A model generated the notes under the pieces. It made no database searches. It worked only from the letters and a program-made list of their open reading frames with translations, and had not been told where the DNA came from. Both the position numbers and the translations under genes were made by a program. Of a stretch of 64,000 nt of DNA, positions 1 through 9,607 are shown piece by piece (within the stretch, counting starts at the first letter, position 1; each line of letters opens with the position of its first letter). Origin of the DNA: Diacronema lutheri (Eukaryota > Haptophyta > Pavlovophyceae > Pavlovales > Pavlovaceae). Location: the NCBI GenBank assembly GCA_019448385.1, contig JAGTXO010000009.1, positions 620,001 to 684,000 on the forward strand, in the 5' to 3' direction.

Positions 1-41
1 CCTACTGGAAGTAGGAACTAAAGTACAAAGGGCGCCCAAGA

Positions 42-2997
42 ATGATGGAGCACGGCCTGTCGGCGTTCTCCGACGTGTCGGCGCTTCGCGACATCGCGTC
101 GGCGGGGCGTGCGTTTCCGCGGCCCGCAGGCGTGTCGCTGAGTTACGGCGTGGCCGGCTTTCGCGCGCGCGCACATCTGCTCGAGTCGACGCTCCTCCGG
201 ATGGGCATGCTCGCCGCGGCGCGCTCGCGCGCGCTCGGCTATGTCGTCGGCCTGATGGTCACCGCGTCGCACAACGCCGAGCCGGACAATGGCGTGAAGC
301 TCGTCGACGCCGACGGCGGAATGCTGCACCAGCGCTGGGAGGCGTACGCCGTCGAGCTTGCCAACGCTGATGACGACGAGCTCGCGAGGGCCTTTGCGCG
401 CATCCCGTGCGATCCGCCCGCGCGCACCGACGGCGGCGACGGCCCGCGCGTCCTGATCGCGTGGGACACGCGGCCGAGCAGCGAGCGGCTCGCGGCGCTC
501 GCAGCGCGCGGCGCGGAGCTCGCCGGCGCGCGCGCGAGCGCCCTCGGCTTGCTCACCACGCCACAGCTCCATCACATCGTGCGGTTCCGTAACGGCGCGG
601 ACGGCTGCGCGCTCGTCGGCCGCCATTTGGGGCGCGGCGCCGAGTGGGCGAGCGAGCGCGGCTACTTTGAGATGCTCGCCGGCGCGTACGCAGAGCTCGT
701 TCAGACGGGCGAGCGCGGCGCTCCCGTTGGCCCCGCACTCCCTATTGACGTTGACTGTGCGTGCGGCATAGGCGCGCCAAAGGTGCGCCGCACGCCCGCC
801 CATCCGGCGCCGCACGCACGATGGCGGAGTGCGCGTGCGGCGAGACCGCGCGCGTGTGCGGCTTTGTTTGCGCCTCTGCGACCGGTCGGAGCGGAGCGGC
901 GCGCCGCGCCTGGAGTCGCGGCCACGCGCGCGGCTCTGCCGACCCACCCGCCCGCCCACGCGGCCACCCGCCCGGCCACCCGCCCGCTTATCCACCCACC
1001 CCACGCATCCGGCCACCCGCCCACTCATCCGCCCGCCCGCCCCACACGCCCCCGCCCGCCCAGCCGCCCGCCCACTCACTTATCCGCACGCTCCACACGC
1101 CCCCGCCCGCTCCACACGCCCCCGCCCGCCCCACACGCCCCCGCCCGCCTACAGGTGCTGCTCCTCAACGAGGCACTCGCGCACGCGCTCGGCGGCGCGG
1201 CGCACGCGCCCGAGCTGCGCGTGGTCAACGCGCCGTCGACCGGCGTGCTCAACGCGGGCTGCGGCGCGGAGCACGTGCAAAAGGCACGCGCGCCGCCGCG
1301 CGGCCTTGCGAGCGCGATGGAGATGCCCTCGGGCCGCGCGGCGTCGCTCGACGGCGACGCCGACCGCATCGTCTTTCACTACTTCAAGTCGAGAGCGCCG
1401 TCGATCGCGTCCGGACCGCCGCCTGCGTCCGGACCGCCGCCTGCGTCCGGACCGCCCAGCGCGCCACGCGCCGAGGCGGAGACGGCGCGCGACGCCGCCG
1501 ACGGCTGGGCACTGCTCGACGGTGACAAGGTTGCGGCCCTTCTCGCCGACTTTCTGCGCGGGCATCTGCGCGCAGCACTCCGAGGATCGACGATGCCCGC
1601 GTCGCCTTCTCCGGCCCGCGCGACCGCCGCAGCCGCCGGCGCCGCGCCGCACGTCACGCGCGCGCGTGGCGACGACGACGACGACGACGACGATGGCGTC
1701 GGCGGCGACGGCGACGGCGTCGGCGGCGACGGCGGCGAATTGCGCGCAGCCGTCGTGCAGACGGCGTACGCGAATGGCGCGTCAACGGCTTATTTGCGCG
1801 GGCGTGGCGTGTCGATCGCGCACGCCAAGACGGGCGTGAAGTACTTGCACGCCGTCGCGCTGCGGTACGACCTCTCGGTCTATTTTGAGGCCAATGGACA
1901 TGGCACCGCCCTCTTCTCCGAGCGCCTTCTAGACACGCTCGTCGCGGCGCGCGACGCTGGGAGCGCGGGCGGCGAGGCGGCGCAGGCGGCCGAGTCGGCG
2001 CGCGTGCTCCTTGCGTGCCATCAGCTGATCAACCAGGCACGGCGCCCCGCTTGCACGGCACCCCGCTTGCATGGCACCCCGCTTGCACGGCGCCCCGCTT
2101 GCATGGCACCCCGCTTGCAAGGCACCCCGCTTGCATGGCGCCCCGCTTGCACGGCGCCCCGCTTGCATGGCACCCCGCTTGCATGGCGCCCCGCTTGCAT
2201 GGCGCCCCGCTAGCATGGCGCCCCGCTTGCATGGCACCCCGCTTGCATGGCGCCCTTGTTTTGAGGCACCGGGCGCGCGCGCGCACGCACACGCAGTGCG
2301 GGCTGCCCGACAGGTCGTCCGCCCCAGCCGTTCGCTCGTCCGCTCACACAGCGCCGCGCTCCGCGCGGCGTGCCCGCGCGTCCCGGGCCCTCGTGCCCTT
2401 CGCGCGCGCCGTGTGCCGCCCATCGCAGGCGGTGGGCGACGCGCTGAGCGACCTGCTCATCGTCGACGCCATCCTGCGCCGTCGCAACTGGGACTTTAGT
2501 CAGTGGGACGCACTCTACGCTGACCTGCCCTCGAGGCAAACCAAGCTGGCTGTGCGCGACAGGGCGGTGCGATGCGCGCGGCGCGTGGCGAGCGTCAGGC
2601 GCCGCGCCAAGCTTTGCGCCCGCTCCCATCCCCATCTCTCTTCAACCCCCGCAGCCCGAAGCCTGCAGTCCGCCTAAGCGCGCCTCCCAATCATCCGCTC
2701 GCGCTCACGTCGAGCATGCCGCCACTCTGTCACCGTGCGCTGCAGGCCTTACTCACCAGCGAAGACGAGAGCCGGGTGCTAAACCCGCCGGCGCTGCAGC
2801 GCGCGCTCGATGACTTGATGGCCGTAGCGGAGGCGGGCCGCTGCTTCGTGCGTCCGTCCGGAACCGAGGACGCCGTGCGCGTGTACGCGGAGGCGGCCAC
2901 GCAGCAGCTCGCGGATGGGCTCGCGCTCGACGCAGCGCTCGCCGTGCATCGTCTTGCGGGCGGAACGGGGCCGGCACCGACTGCGTTCACTGCGTGA
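42..2997 (+). CDS. PGM3: Phosphoacetylglucosamine mutase, 4 exons
   Basis: Interconverts N-acetylglucosamine 6-phosphate and 1-phosphate, the step before UDP-GlcNAc synthesis in the cytosol. The family match is clear throughout: the phosphoserine loop VTASHN (catalytic Ser near residue 76), the metal loop DGDADR, the sugar-binding part around EANGHGT, and the C-terminal phosphate-binding FVRPSGTED. Exons by conservation and phase are 42-782, 1155-2036, 2429-about 2566 and 2746-2997. Intron 1 has a GTGCGC donor and a length divisible by three, so it reads through without a stop. Intron 2 has a GC donor (CAG/GCACGG) and holds a minisatellite. The last donor could be GT at 2567 or GC at 2564. 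The product of about 670 residues exceeds the usual 540 or so because of low-complexity inserts (GPPPAS repeats near 1415-1460, an Asp run near 1672). Start is at 42 or 45 (two Met in a row). The gene converges with the SRPK gene. Confidence 0.93.
2041..2253 (+). repeat. 16-bp minisatellite in a GC-AG intron
   Basis: About 13 copies of a 16-bp unit close to GCTTGCATGGCACCCC, with A/G and T/C variants, fill the first half of intron 2 (2037-2428) of the phosphoacetylglucosamine mutase gene. The array starts within a few bases of the 5' splice site. Confidence 0.9.
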
Positions 2998-3125
2998 TGC
3001 TCACGGATTTACGATGGCGTATGGATCCATACGCCCGAGCGGCGGCCAAGTGCGCGCGCGCGCGCGCGCTTGGGCGCTCGTGCGCGCGCGCGCAGTCGGC
3101 GACGTCACGACCCATGACGTCACAC

Positions 3126-6100
3126 TCACGGCCCGTCCAAGTCGGCCGTCTCGTCACGGACGAGGCGCGCCGTCTCGAGCACGTCATCGAAGCTGTCGCC
3201 GCCGAGCGGCAGCAAAGGCGCGCGCCTCGTCACATCGGCGCCGTCCTCGGAGGAGCGGCGCACGCTCGAGCCCGAGAGCGGCACGAAACCGCCGCAGAGC
3301 GTGCGCGCAGCCGTTGAGTGCGCGCCCAGCGACGCTCCGAGTTGCGCGCTCAAAGCACAGCCGCTCGACTGCATTGCCCAGCATGGCGCTGCGGCGCGCA
3401 CGTCACCGCTGGCCGCGCCCGGCGGCACAGGCGTGGCACTACCAGTGGACTGCGAGAAGGGTAGGTCGCGCGAGCGGCGTCGCAGCGGTGAAGTCTCGTG
3501 GGCGCAGCCGTGCGGCCCGCTCGCGTGCGCGAGGCTTCCCGCCGCCAGCTCGGGCACGGCGGCGTGCAGCGGTGCGCGCTGTGCGAAGCGATGCGCTGTG
3601 AGCGACGCGCCACCAGCGACGAGCGGCGAAGGCAGTCCGGAGGCCGCGCCGCCGCCGAGTCCGGCGAGCGCGAGGAAGGACGGCGCGCGCGACGCGGCGG
3701 TCGGGCGGAGGACGGGTGAGCCGCGGTCGCCGCTCTCGTGCTCATTGTCCCCGCGCGCGCCGGCCGCCGCGCCGCCGCCGTCGGGGCGGCGCGGCAGCGG
3801 CGAGGTGGACGAGGCGAGGGAGCGTATCGAAGACTCGCGACCGAGCGGCCTCGGCGCCAACGCGTGCGCCACGTGCAGCGTGCCGTAACAACCCGCGTCC
3901 ACACGGCCGCCACTGTCACGAGCGCCTGTGGTTTGGCTCGTGGCGGTGCCGGCGGGCGTGCAGTGCGTGGTCTGCGATGGCGGCGGGTGGGCGTGCGCCT
4001 CCGGATCCTCGGCGTGCCGCGCGAGCACGCTGACCCCAGCGCTCGTTGCAGCCGTAGGCTCGGGCCCGGCGCGCGCGAGCAGCGGCGGCGACTGCGGCGG
4101 TGGCGAGCGCGGCGGCGAGGGCGCAGCCGGGAGCGGCGCGGCGCGGCGGGTGCTGGCGGACGGGAGCGGCGCCATAGCGCGCAGCCATGGCGCGTGGAGC
4201 TGCTGCGCGGCCGTCGCGCGCTTGTCCGGGTCGAGCGCGAGCATCGGCTCGATGAAGCCTGCGAGCGCGGCCGCGTCCTGCGGGTCGAACCTGTACTTGG
4301 ACGCGAGGACCTCGCAGAGGCCCCACGCGCGCAGCTCGGACGCGGCGATGTGCCGCAGCTCGCCAGAGCGCGTGAAGAGCTGCCGTGCACGGCTGCCCTC
4401 CTGAGTGAGCCGGCGCGGCGGCCGGCCGAGCAGCTCGAACATCATCGCGAGGTGGTCCTCATCGCGCGAATAGCGGCCCGCCGAGTCGGCGCGCGGGTCG
4501 AAGAGCACCTGCCGCACAGCGCGCACGCGCCAGGCGGGTGCGGGCCAGCGGCCGTAGCGTTCGAGTTGGCGCACGCGCGCGCGCGTGTGCACAGGGGGCG
4601 GCGCGCGCGACCGGGGGCGACACGCGCGCACGGCCGCGCGCGGGATGGCGCGCCGATGCGTGCGACGGCTGCGCGGCGAGCGCGCACATCTCCCGTCGCC
4701 ATCTCGAAGAGAAGGCAGCCGACGCTCCAAATGTCCGCCGACGTTCCGTAACTGCCGCCGATGATGGCCTCCGGGCATCGGTATTGTCGGGTCTGGATGT
4801 CGGACGTGAAGTGGTGGTGCACCCAGCACGCGTTGCCAAAGTCGACGACGCGCACGCGCAGTCTCGCCTCGTCCTCGTCCTCGTCCTCGTCGCCGGCGGG
4901 CTCCGCGCCGTCGCCGTCCGCGCGCGCCGTCGGCGCCGTCGGCTCGCGCCCGGCGCTTGCGCTGTTGCGCGCGGTTTCCACGTACGCCGCGCGGCCAGCG
5001 GCGCCCCCGCCGCGCTCGGCGCTGCGCCGGCTGGCGCCGCGCGCGCGCGCCTGCTTGCCGGCGGCGAGGCTGAGCGCGTGCGCGGTGATCGCGGCGCGCA
5101 CGACGCCGATGCGCGCGAGCGCGTCCGCCTGGCGCGCGCGCGCACGCAGTAGGCGGACGAGGCGCTCGTCGGGCTGCACGACCGTAGGTGACGAACGCTC
5201 CGGCCGCGCGCTCTGCGCCGGCTGCGACGGCGAAGTGTCGCCGTCGCCATCGCCATCGCCATCGCCGTCGCCGTCGCCGTCTGCGCCGGCCGCCGCGCCG
5301 CCGCCATGCCCAGCGGTTCCCGGTGCGCCCTTCTTTCGTCGCTGCCTGCGCTTGGCGCTCCGGCTGAGCGCCGCAGTCGCGCAGGGCGGAGTCGGAGCGC
5401 TCGCACCGCCCTCGGTCACGGCACTGCCGCCGCCGCCGGCATTCGCAGCGCGCAGCCGCGCGAGCGCGGACTCAGCACCGCCAAGGCCCCCCATCGCGCG
5501 CGTCACGGCCGTGACCTCTCGCGTCGCCTCGTACGCCTCGGCGCCGGCCTCGTCGAGCGCGCGGAGCAGCCGGCTGGGCGGCGACACGAGCACGTTCTCC
5601 GGCTTGAGGTCCGTGTGAATCACGCCGCACGCGTCGTGCACGTGCGCGAGCGCGCGCAGCACGCAGCTCGCGATCGCCGCGACTGCGCGCATGCGGAGGC
5701 CTCGGTAGCGCGCGGCGCGCACGAGCGAGAGGAGATTGGGCCCAAGGCAGCTGAAGACGAAGCACACGTGCAGCCCGTGCGGGCCGCGGTGCTCAAACGA
5801 GTCGGAGAGCTGCACGACGCAGCAGCGCGCCGCCGCGAGCGCGGACGACCTCACCTCACCTAACGCGTCGCGCACGGCCGCGGCGGGCAGAGGCGAGATG
5901 GCGCCCTCCTCTGCCCTCTCGTCCTCCTCTCCCGTCTGCGCGGAGGACGGGACCGCGCGCACGCGCGAGGAGATGGCGCCCCCGCGCGTGCGCGCGGACC
6001 CGTCCTCCGCGCATGCGATTACATCACCCGCGGCGCTCTCCGCACCTCCCGGCCGAAGCCGTTGCGTCGTGGGCGCGCCCGCGGCCTCGGCGCCCGTGGC

Positions 6101-6826
6101 TGCGTTTGAATTCGTCTCGTGCTCGCCACGCGTCCGCGCGCGCCGCACGGCCTCAGCGAGCGCGACCTCCGCCTCGGCCTGGATGTGCCGGAGCAGCGCG
6201 ACCTCGTCGCGCGCGGCCTCTGTGTACTGTCGCGCCGACTTTTGGACCTTGAGCGCGACGCACCCGTGCTCGACCCGGTCCCACGCCAACCACACGGTCG
6301 AGAAGTGGCCCCAGCCCATCTTGGCGAGGACGGTGTACCTTTCGTCCGCGCCGAACGCGTCGCCGATGCTCACAGGATGGTACCCACCCTTCTTGTACGA
6401 CTCGCGCCCCTCGTCCTCCTCCTCGCTCTCCTCCTCCGTGTCGTCGATGAGCTCGTCGTTATCGCTCGCAAAATCAGCCGGATCCCCGGGCTCGTCCGCG
6501 CTGGCGGCCGCAGCTGCGGAGTGCGGCTGCTCGTGCGAGGCGTCATGCTGCTGATGCGCGCCGCCAAGCGCGCGCGATGCCACCGGATGCGCGCCGTCGC
6601 GCGTCTCAAGTGTATCAGCCTCATCGCCCTCCTGCCGCATGCCGCACGCGCGGACCGCGTCGCGACACGGACAAACTTCTGAGTGAGACTCGCACCCTGG
6701 CTCGACACCTGCTGTACGGCTGTACCACCAGTGACTCTCGACCACCCGTGCGACCGGGGTCAAAGCATGCCTGGCCGAGGCTGACCGACTCTTCTGAGAC
6801 CGCTCGCGCAATCGCCAGCCCCACAC
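3126..6826 (-). CDS. SR-protein kinase (SRPK family), 2 exons
   Basis: Serine/threonine kinase expected to phosphorylate Arg-Ser domains of splicing factors. Exons are 6826-4688 and 4508-3126; the 179-bp intron (4509-4687) has a GTGCGC donor and lies exactly where ATGD is followed by the LFDPR/YSRDEDH block of SRPKs. Visible motifs: glycine loop GWGHFSTVW near 6300, VALKVQKSA, HTDLKPENVL near 5600, DFGNACW near 4840, RQYRCPEAI, and ELLG. As in known SRPKs the kinase is split between HTDLKPEN and DFG by a long spacer, here about 240 low-complexity residues with Gly-Asp repeats. An acidic N-terminal stretch (DDTEEESEEEDEG) precedes the kinase and a Ser/Pro/Ala-rich tail of about 370 residues follows it. 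The start may instead be the Met at 6640 (MRQEGDE), since the 62 residues before it look non-conserved. Full length is about 1,170 residues. Confidence 0.9.
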
Positions 6827-6864
6827 GGGCCTCCTGCGAGCCGTGTGGGCGGCGCAAGAATCCG

Positions 6865-6943
6865 TGCATGAGGCTACGGCAAACGCGCGCGCGTTTGCCG
6901 TAGCCTACGGCAAACGCGCGCGCGTTTGCCGTAGCCTCCTGCA
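6865..6943. repeat. Tandem perfect palindromes
   Basis: Two adjacent perfect palindromes: 34 bp at 6872-6905 and 30 bp at 6905-6934, each of the form CTACGGCAAACG, CG-rich centre, CGTTTGCCGTAG. Flanking TGCATGAGG and CCTCCTGCA extend the symmetry outwards with one mismatch. The block lies between the SRPK 5' end and the 3' end of the PsbQ-like gene. It could form a hairpin or cruciform, or be the remains of a small inverted-repeat element. Confidence 0.85.
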
Positions 6944-6975
6944 ATGGCCTTGTGCATGTCCCCTTTTTTCTTCCA

Positions 6976-7557
6976 TCACTGGTACGCGGCATGGGAGGTG
7001 GGCGGCAGCTCGACGCCCTTCAGGTACACATCAAGCTTCGCCAGAGTGTCGGCGTACTGCGCTTGCGCGGCCGCCTTGTCAGACCCTCCCACAGCCTTCT
7101 TGAGCTTGTCGATGGACGCAATCAGCGCGTCGTGATCGCGCTTCTGCTGGATCTTTTGCGGCGGCACGCGCGCGTCGATCTTGAACGCGACGGCGAGCAG
7201 GTAGCCGGCGCCCGTCAGGTCCTCAAGGCCGCTCGACCAGAACGGCGCGTTGCTGGCCTCGCTCAGCGCGCCAGCCTTTATTGCCGATCCCATCTGCAGG
7301 AAGGACGCCACATCGGCTGTCACGCGCGCGAAATAGCGCTTCTTCGCCGTCGGTATGGACGTCGTTCGCCCGGCGGTTGCGCCGCCGCTCGCATATGACG
7401 GCGGTGGTGCGAATGCGCTCGCAAAGGCGACGGCCGCAACGGGGGCCAAACGTAGCGCGCGTTGGCGCGTCACGAGCGACTCGACGACCACCGGTCCGAC
7501 ACGAGTCGTTGGGAGGACGAGGGCCGACGACACGAGCACGAGAAGGACGGCCGCCAT
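6976..7557 (-). CDS. PsbQ/Psb31-like thylakoid-lumen protein
   Basis: Predicted protein of 193 residues. The start at 7557 puts a hydrophobic signal peptide (MAAVLLVLVSSALVL) first, followed by an Arg-bearing transit stretch and a second hydrophobic segment that ends in ASAFAPPPSYASGG. That is the layout of complex-plastid precursors sent to the lumen. The mature part of about 130 residues is rich in amphipathic helices, with a block FWSSGLEDLTGAGYLLAVAF, then KIDARVPP and a C-terminal LKVDVYLKGVEL-like stretch (LDVYLKGVELPP). This resembles the four-helix PsbQ/Psb31 extrinsic photosystem II subunits of diatoms and haptophytes. The family call rests on pattern and targeting, not on an invariant motif. 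An upstream Met at 7620 would spoil the signal peptide. Confidence 0.55.
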   Translation of the reverse strand: MAAVLLVLVSSALVLPTTRVGPVVVESLVTRQRALRLAPVAAVAFASAFAPPPSYASGGATAGRTTSIPTAKKRYFARVTADVASFLQMGSAIKAGALSEASNAPFWSSGLEDLTGAGYLLAVAFKIDARVPPQKIQQKRDHDALIASIDKLKKAVGGSDKAAAQAQYADTLAKLDVYLKGVELPPTSHAAYQ

Positions 7558-7922
7558 GGAACGGTAATTATCGCCGAGAAGTATGGCGACGCGAGCCACA
7601 CGGTCGCGCGACGGACTCACTCGTCGCGCAAGCGACGCCCGCCGTGCTTCTATTGCTAGGCGACGCGCAAGCGAAGCCCCCCACCCACCCCAACCCCCTT
7701 TTCTCTTGCTAGGCGACGCGCATCAAGCGTCCAATGCACGTGTAGCCAGCGCTCGCACACCGTTCGGCGCACGTAGACCGACATCGTGATTCGTGGTGTC
7801 GGCCGCGCCGTGGCCACGTACGCCCGCCTCGCCAGGGCTCGCCGAGACGAAGCGCGCGCATGCCTGCCTGTGCGGCGCAACAGCTACCGCCGTTTTCTGC
7901 ACAGCGTAATCAGTCGGCGCTC
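7558..7922. other. Intergenic, short degenerate repeats
   Basis: No coding signal is convincing here. The stretch holds a loosely repeated segment of the form TAGGCGACGCGCAAGCGAAGC at about 7620-7735, three times with changes. It should contain the promoter of the PsbQ-like gene and the 3' end of the next minus-strand gene. Confidence 0.5.
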
Positions 7923-8449
7923 TTACGCCGCGAGCGCGCGCTCCCGCTCGGGAGCGCTCTCGATCGACTCGCCCGACGCATCGGTCGTGACGTAGATGGT
8001 CGCCATCAGCGCAGCGTCCTCTTTGGACTCGGGCGTGCTGTCGTTGCTGCGGGGGCCGCCGCGGCCCTTGAAGGCGGGCTTCCACGACGCCTTGCGAAAG
8101 CGCTTGGCGTTCTGCGCGGCGTGGCGCGCACGGGAGGCGAGCAGGACGTGTGCAAGGCTGAGGAGCGCCACAGGTCGGCATGCCGCGCGGTACACGCCGG
8201 AGAGGAGACGCCCGGCAGACATGAACGCGGAGGCTCGCGCACACGCGCGCACACCTCGAGATTGCGGAAGAACTTCTCACGCTTCGTGTTGGTCCGGCAC
8301 GCCATGCTGACGCTCGCGGCTAGCCGAACGCACGGCGCGCTGCTGCGCGCGATGGGCGACGCGGCGAACGCTGATGTAGGGCGCACCGAGAAGCCCGACG
8401 CCGCCCCAACGAGGGCGGCCGCGAGGACGAGCGTCCTGAAGGGAGACAT
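7923..8449 (-). CDS. Small basic plastid-targeted protein, 2 exons
   Basis: Exons 8449-8255 and 8111-7923 with a 143-bp intron (donor GTGTGT, acceptor GCAG) give 127 residues. The N-terminus is a textbook complex-plastid presequence: signal peptide MSPFRTLVLAAALVGAASG with Phe at the presumed +1 (ASG/FSVRP), then a Ser/Ala/Arg transit part. The mature protein begins near SMACRTNTKREKFFRNLE and, across the splice, continues NAKRFRKASWKPAFKGRGG, a strongly basic block. It ends in an acidic tail with repeated Glu and Ser. The basic core suggests RNA or ribosome association in the plastid stroma, but I cannot assign it to a known ribosomal protein family. Confidence 0.7.
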
Positions 8450-9098
8450 GAACGTGGCTCCTGATTGAAAGAAGGGCAGAGAACCCGGACTTATAGGCTG
8501 TGGTGCCCGGACTCCCTCACTCAACTCTAAAACTCTTTTAAAAAAAAATACTAACGGCGCTTACGTCAGGACAGCGGGGTCAGCACCAGCTGCGGGGGAA
8601 TCGAGTAGCCACCAATGTCGTCGATCCCCGCGCATCCCGGTCACCAGCGAGCGGGCAGCGAGGTTTTAAAGACGCTTACAGGCGGGTCAGCAGGAGGGGC
8701 GCGCACTGGGCCGAGGCTGGACAAACGGAGCGAGCGAAAGGGCGCACGCAACATCAGGCCGAAATCAGGGCGTCGACCCTGTGCACGCCGGCAGCGGGAA
8801 CGGCCGGGACGGCAAGGACGTGGCAGGACGCGTCATGGGCGGACACCCACACACGCCTAGCCACCCCTCGCCGGCCCCCGCCGGCCGCCGCCGCCGTCGC
8901 CAAACACACATCAATTTCTTCATTTTCTTGCGCCCAGCCGCATCACGGTCTCTGCGAGGCCAACGGCAGTACAGCACAGCACAGCAATGCGCAGAAGATG
9001 CCGCGCCAGGAGAGGAGCGCCGGCACGCTGCCCTTTGGACACCCGGGCATTTCGGAGCTTGGCGCATGTCAGCAGCACTCTTGCGACCCACACTGCGG
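8450..9098. other. Intergenic, A-run and dispersed repeat
   Basis: Begins with the promoter side of the small plastid protein gene. An A-rich stretch (8528-8552) follows and then a dispersed repeat (8549-8900, listed separately). From 8900 to 9098 only the 3' end of the rhodanese transcript is expected. Confidence 0.5.
8549..8900 (+). repeat. Dispersed repeat, copy A
   Basis: The part from about 8735 to 8900 (ACGCAAC, GGGCGTCGACCCTGTGCACG, GGAACGGCCGGGACGGCAAG, CCCCTCGCCGGCCCCCGCCGG) matches 32078-32240 at high identity. An inverted shorter match lies at 16070-16125. The part at 8671-8735 (GCTTACAGGCGGGTCAGCAGG ... ACAAACGGAGCGAGCG) matches 44262-44330. This is an uncharacterised interspersed repeat. 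Confidence 0.7.
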
Positions 9099-9578
9099 CT
9101 ACGGCCTGTCGGCGCTGCGAGCAAGGGGCATGCCGAGCTGCAGCAGCGACGCAAAGCCCTCACGTAGTGGGACCACAGCAGCGCACCCGAGCTGGCGCAT
9201 CATCGGCGCCGCCGCGTGCACACGCACGCCGGCGGCACAATGGACGTAGACCTTCTCGTCGGGCTCGATGCCCCCGGGCAGAATGCCCTGCTGCAGCACG
9301 GAGAGTGGCGCGGACACGGCGTGCACCAGGTGGCCTTCCGCCCATTCGTGCGGCTCTCGGCAGTCGACGAGCTGCGCGCGGCCCTCGACGACGTCCTCCA
9401 TGACGGTGCGGATGTCGTAGCCCGTCTCGGCGGACGAGGACATACCGAGTGCGAGTCGCGGGGCGCGCGTGATCGCCCGAATCGCGCAGTGCGCCGGCCA
9501 GCCACCAGACGAGATGAGCAGTGGCCCCGCTCTTGGGAAGGACAGGACCTGGTGGAAGAGGGCGACCGCCATTGCCAT
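9099..9578 (-). CDS. Rhodanese-domain protein
   Basis: Single-exon protein of 159 residues with one rhodanese (sulfurtransferase) domain. Visible: LVDCREPHEWAEGHLVHAVS (the CH2A-type block), then the active-site loop CAAGVR with Cys at the catalytic position, and PMMRQLG. The first 45 residues (MAMAVALFHQ to RLALG) are basic and hydrophobic and may be an organelle presequence; a second Met at 9443 (MSSSAETGYDI) would give a cytosolic form. Known single-domain rhodaneses move sulfane sulfur or act on thiols; the substrate here cannot be told. The start lies 29 bp from the divergent DVR start, so the two share one promoter region. Confidence 0.85.
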   Translation of the reverse strand: MAMAVALFHQVLSFPRAGPLLISSGGWPAHCAIRAITRAPRLALGMSSSAETGYDIRTVMEDVVEGRAQLVDCREPHEWAEGHLVHAVSAPLSVLQQGILPGGIEPDEKVYVHCAAGVRVHAAAPMMRQLGCAAVVPLREGFASLLQLGMPLARSADRP

Positions 9579-9607
9579 GAGTAATTAGTATTCGGGGCGC
9601 GTAAGAG

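Noticed and set aside
7923-8449. Plastid ribosomal protein (bL35, bS21 or similar)
   Set aside because: The basic core fits none of those families' key residues closely enough; left unassigned.
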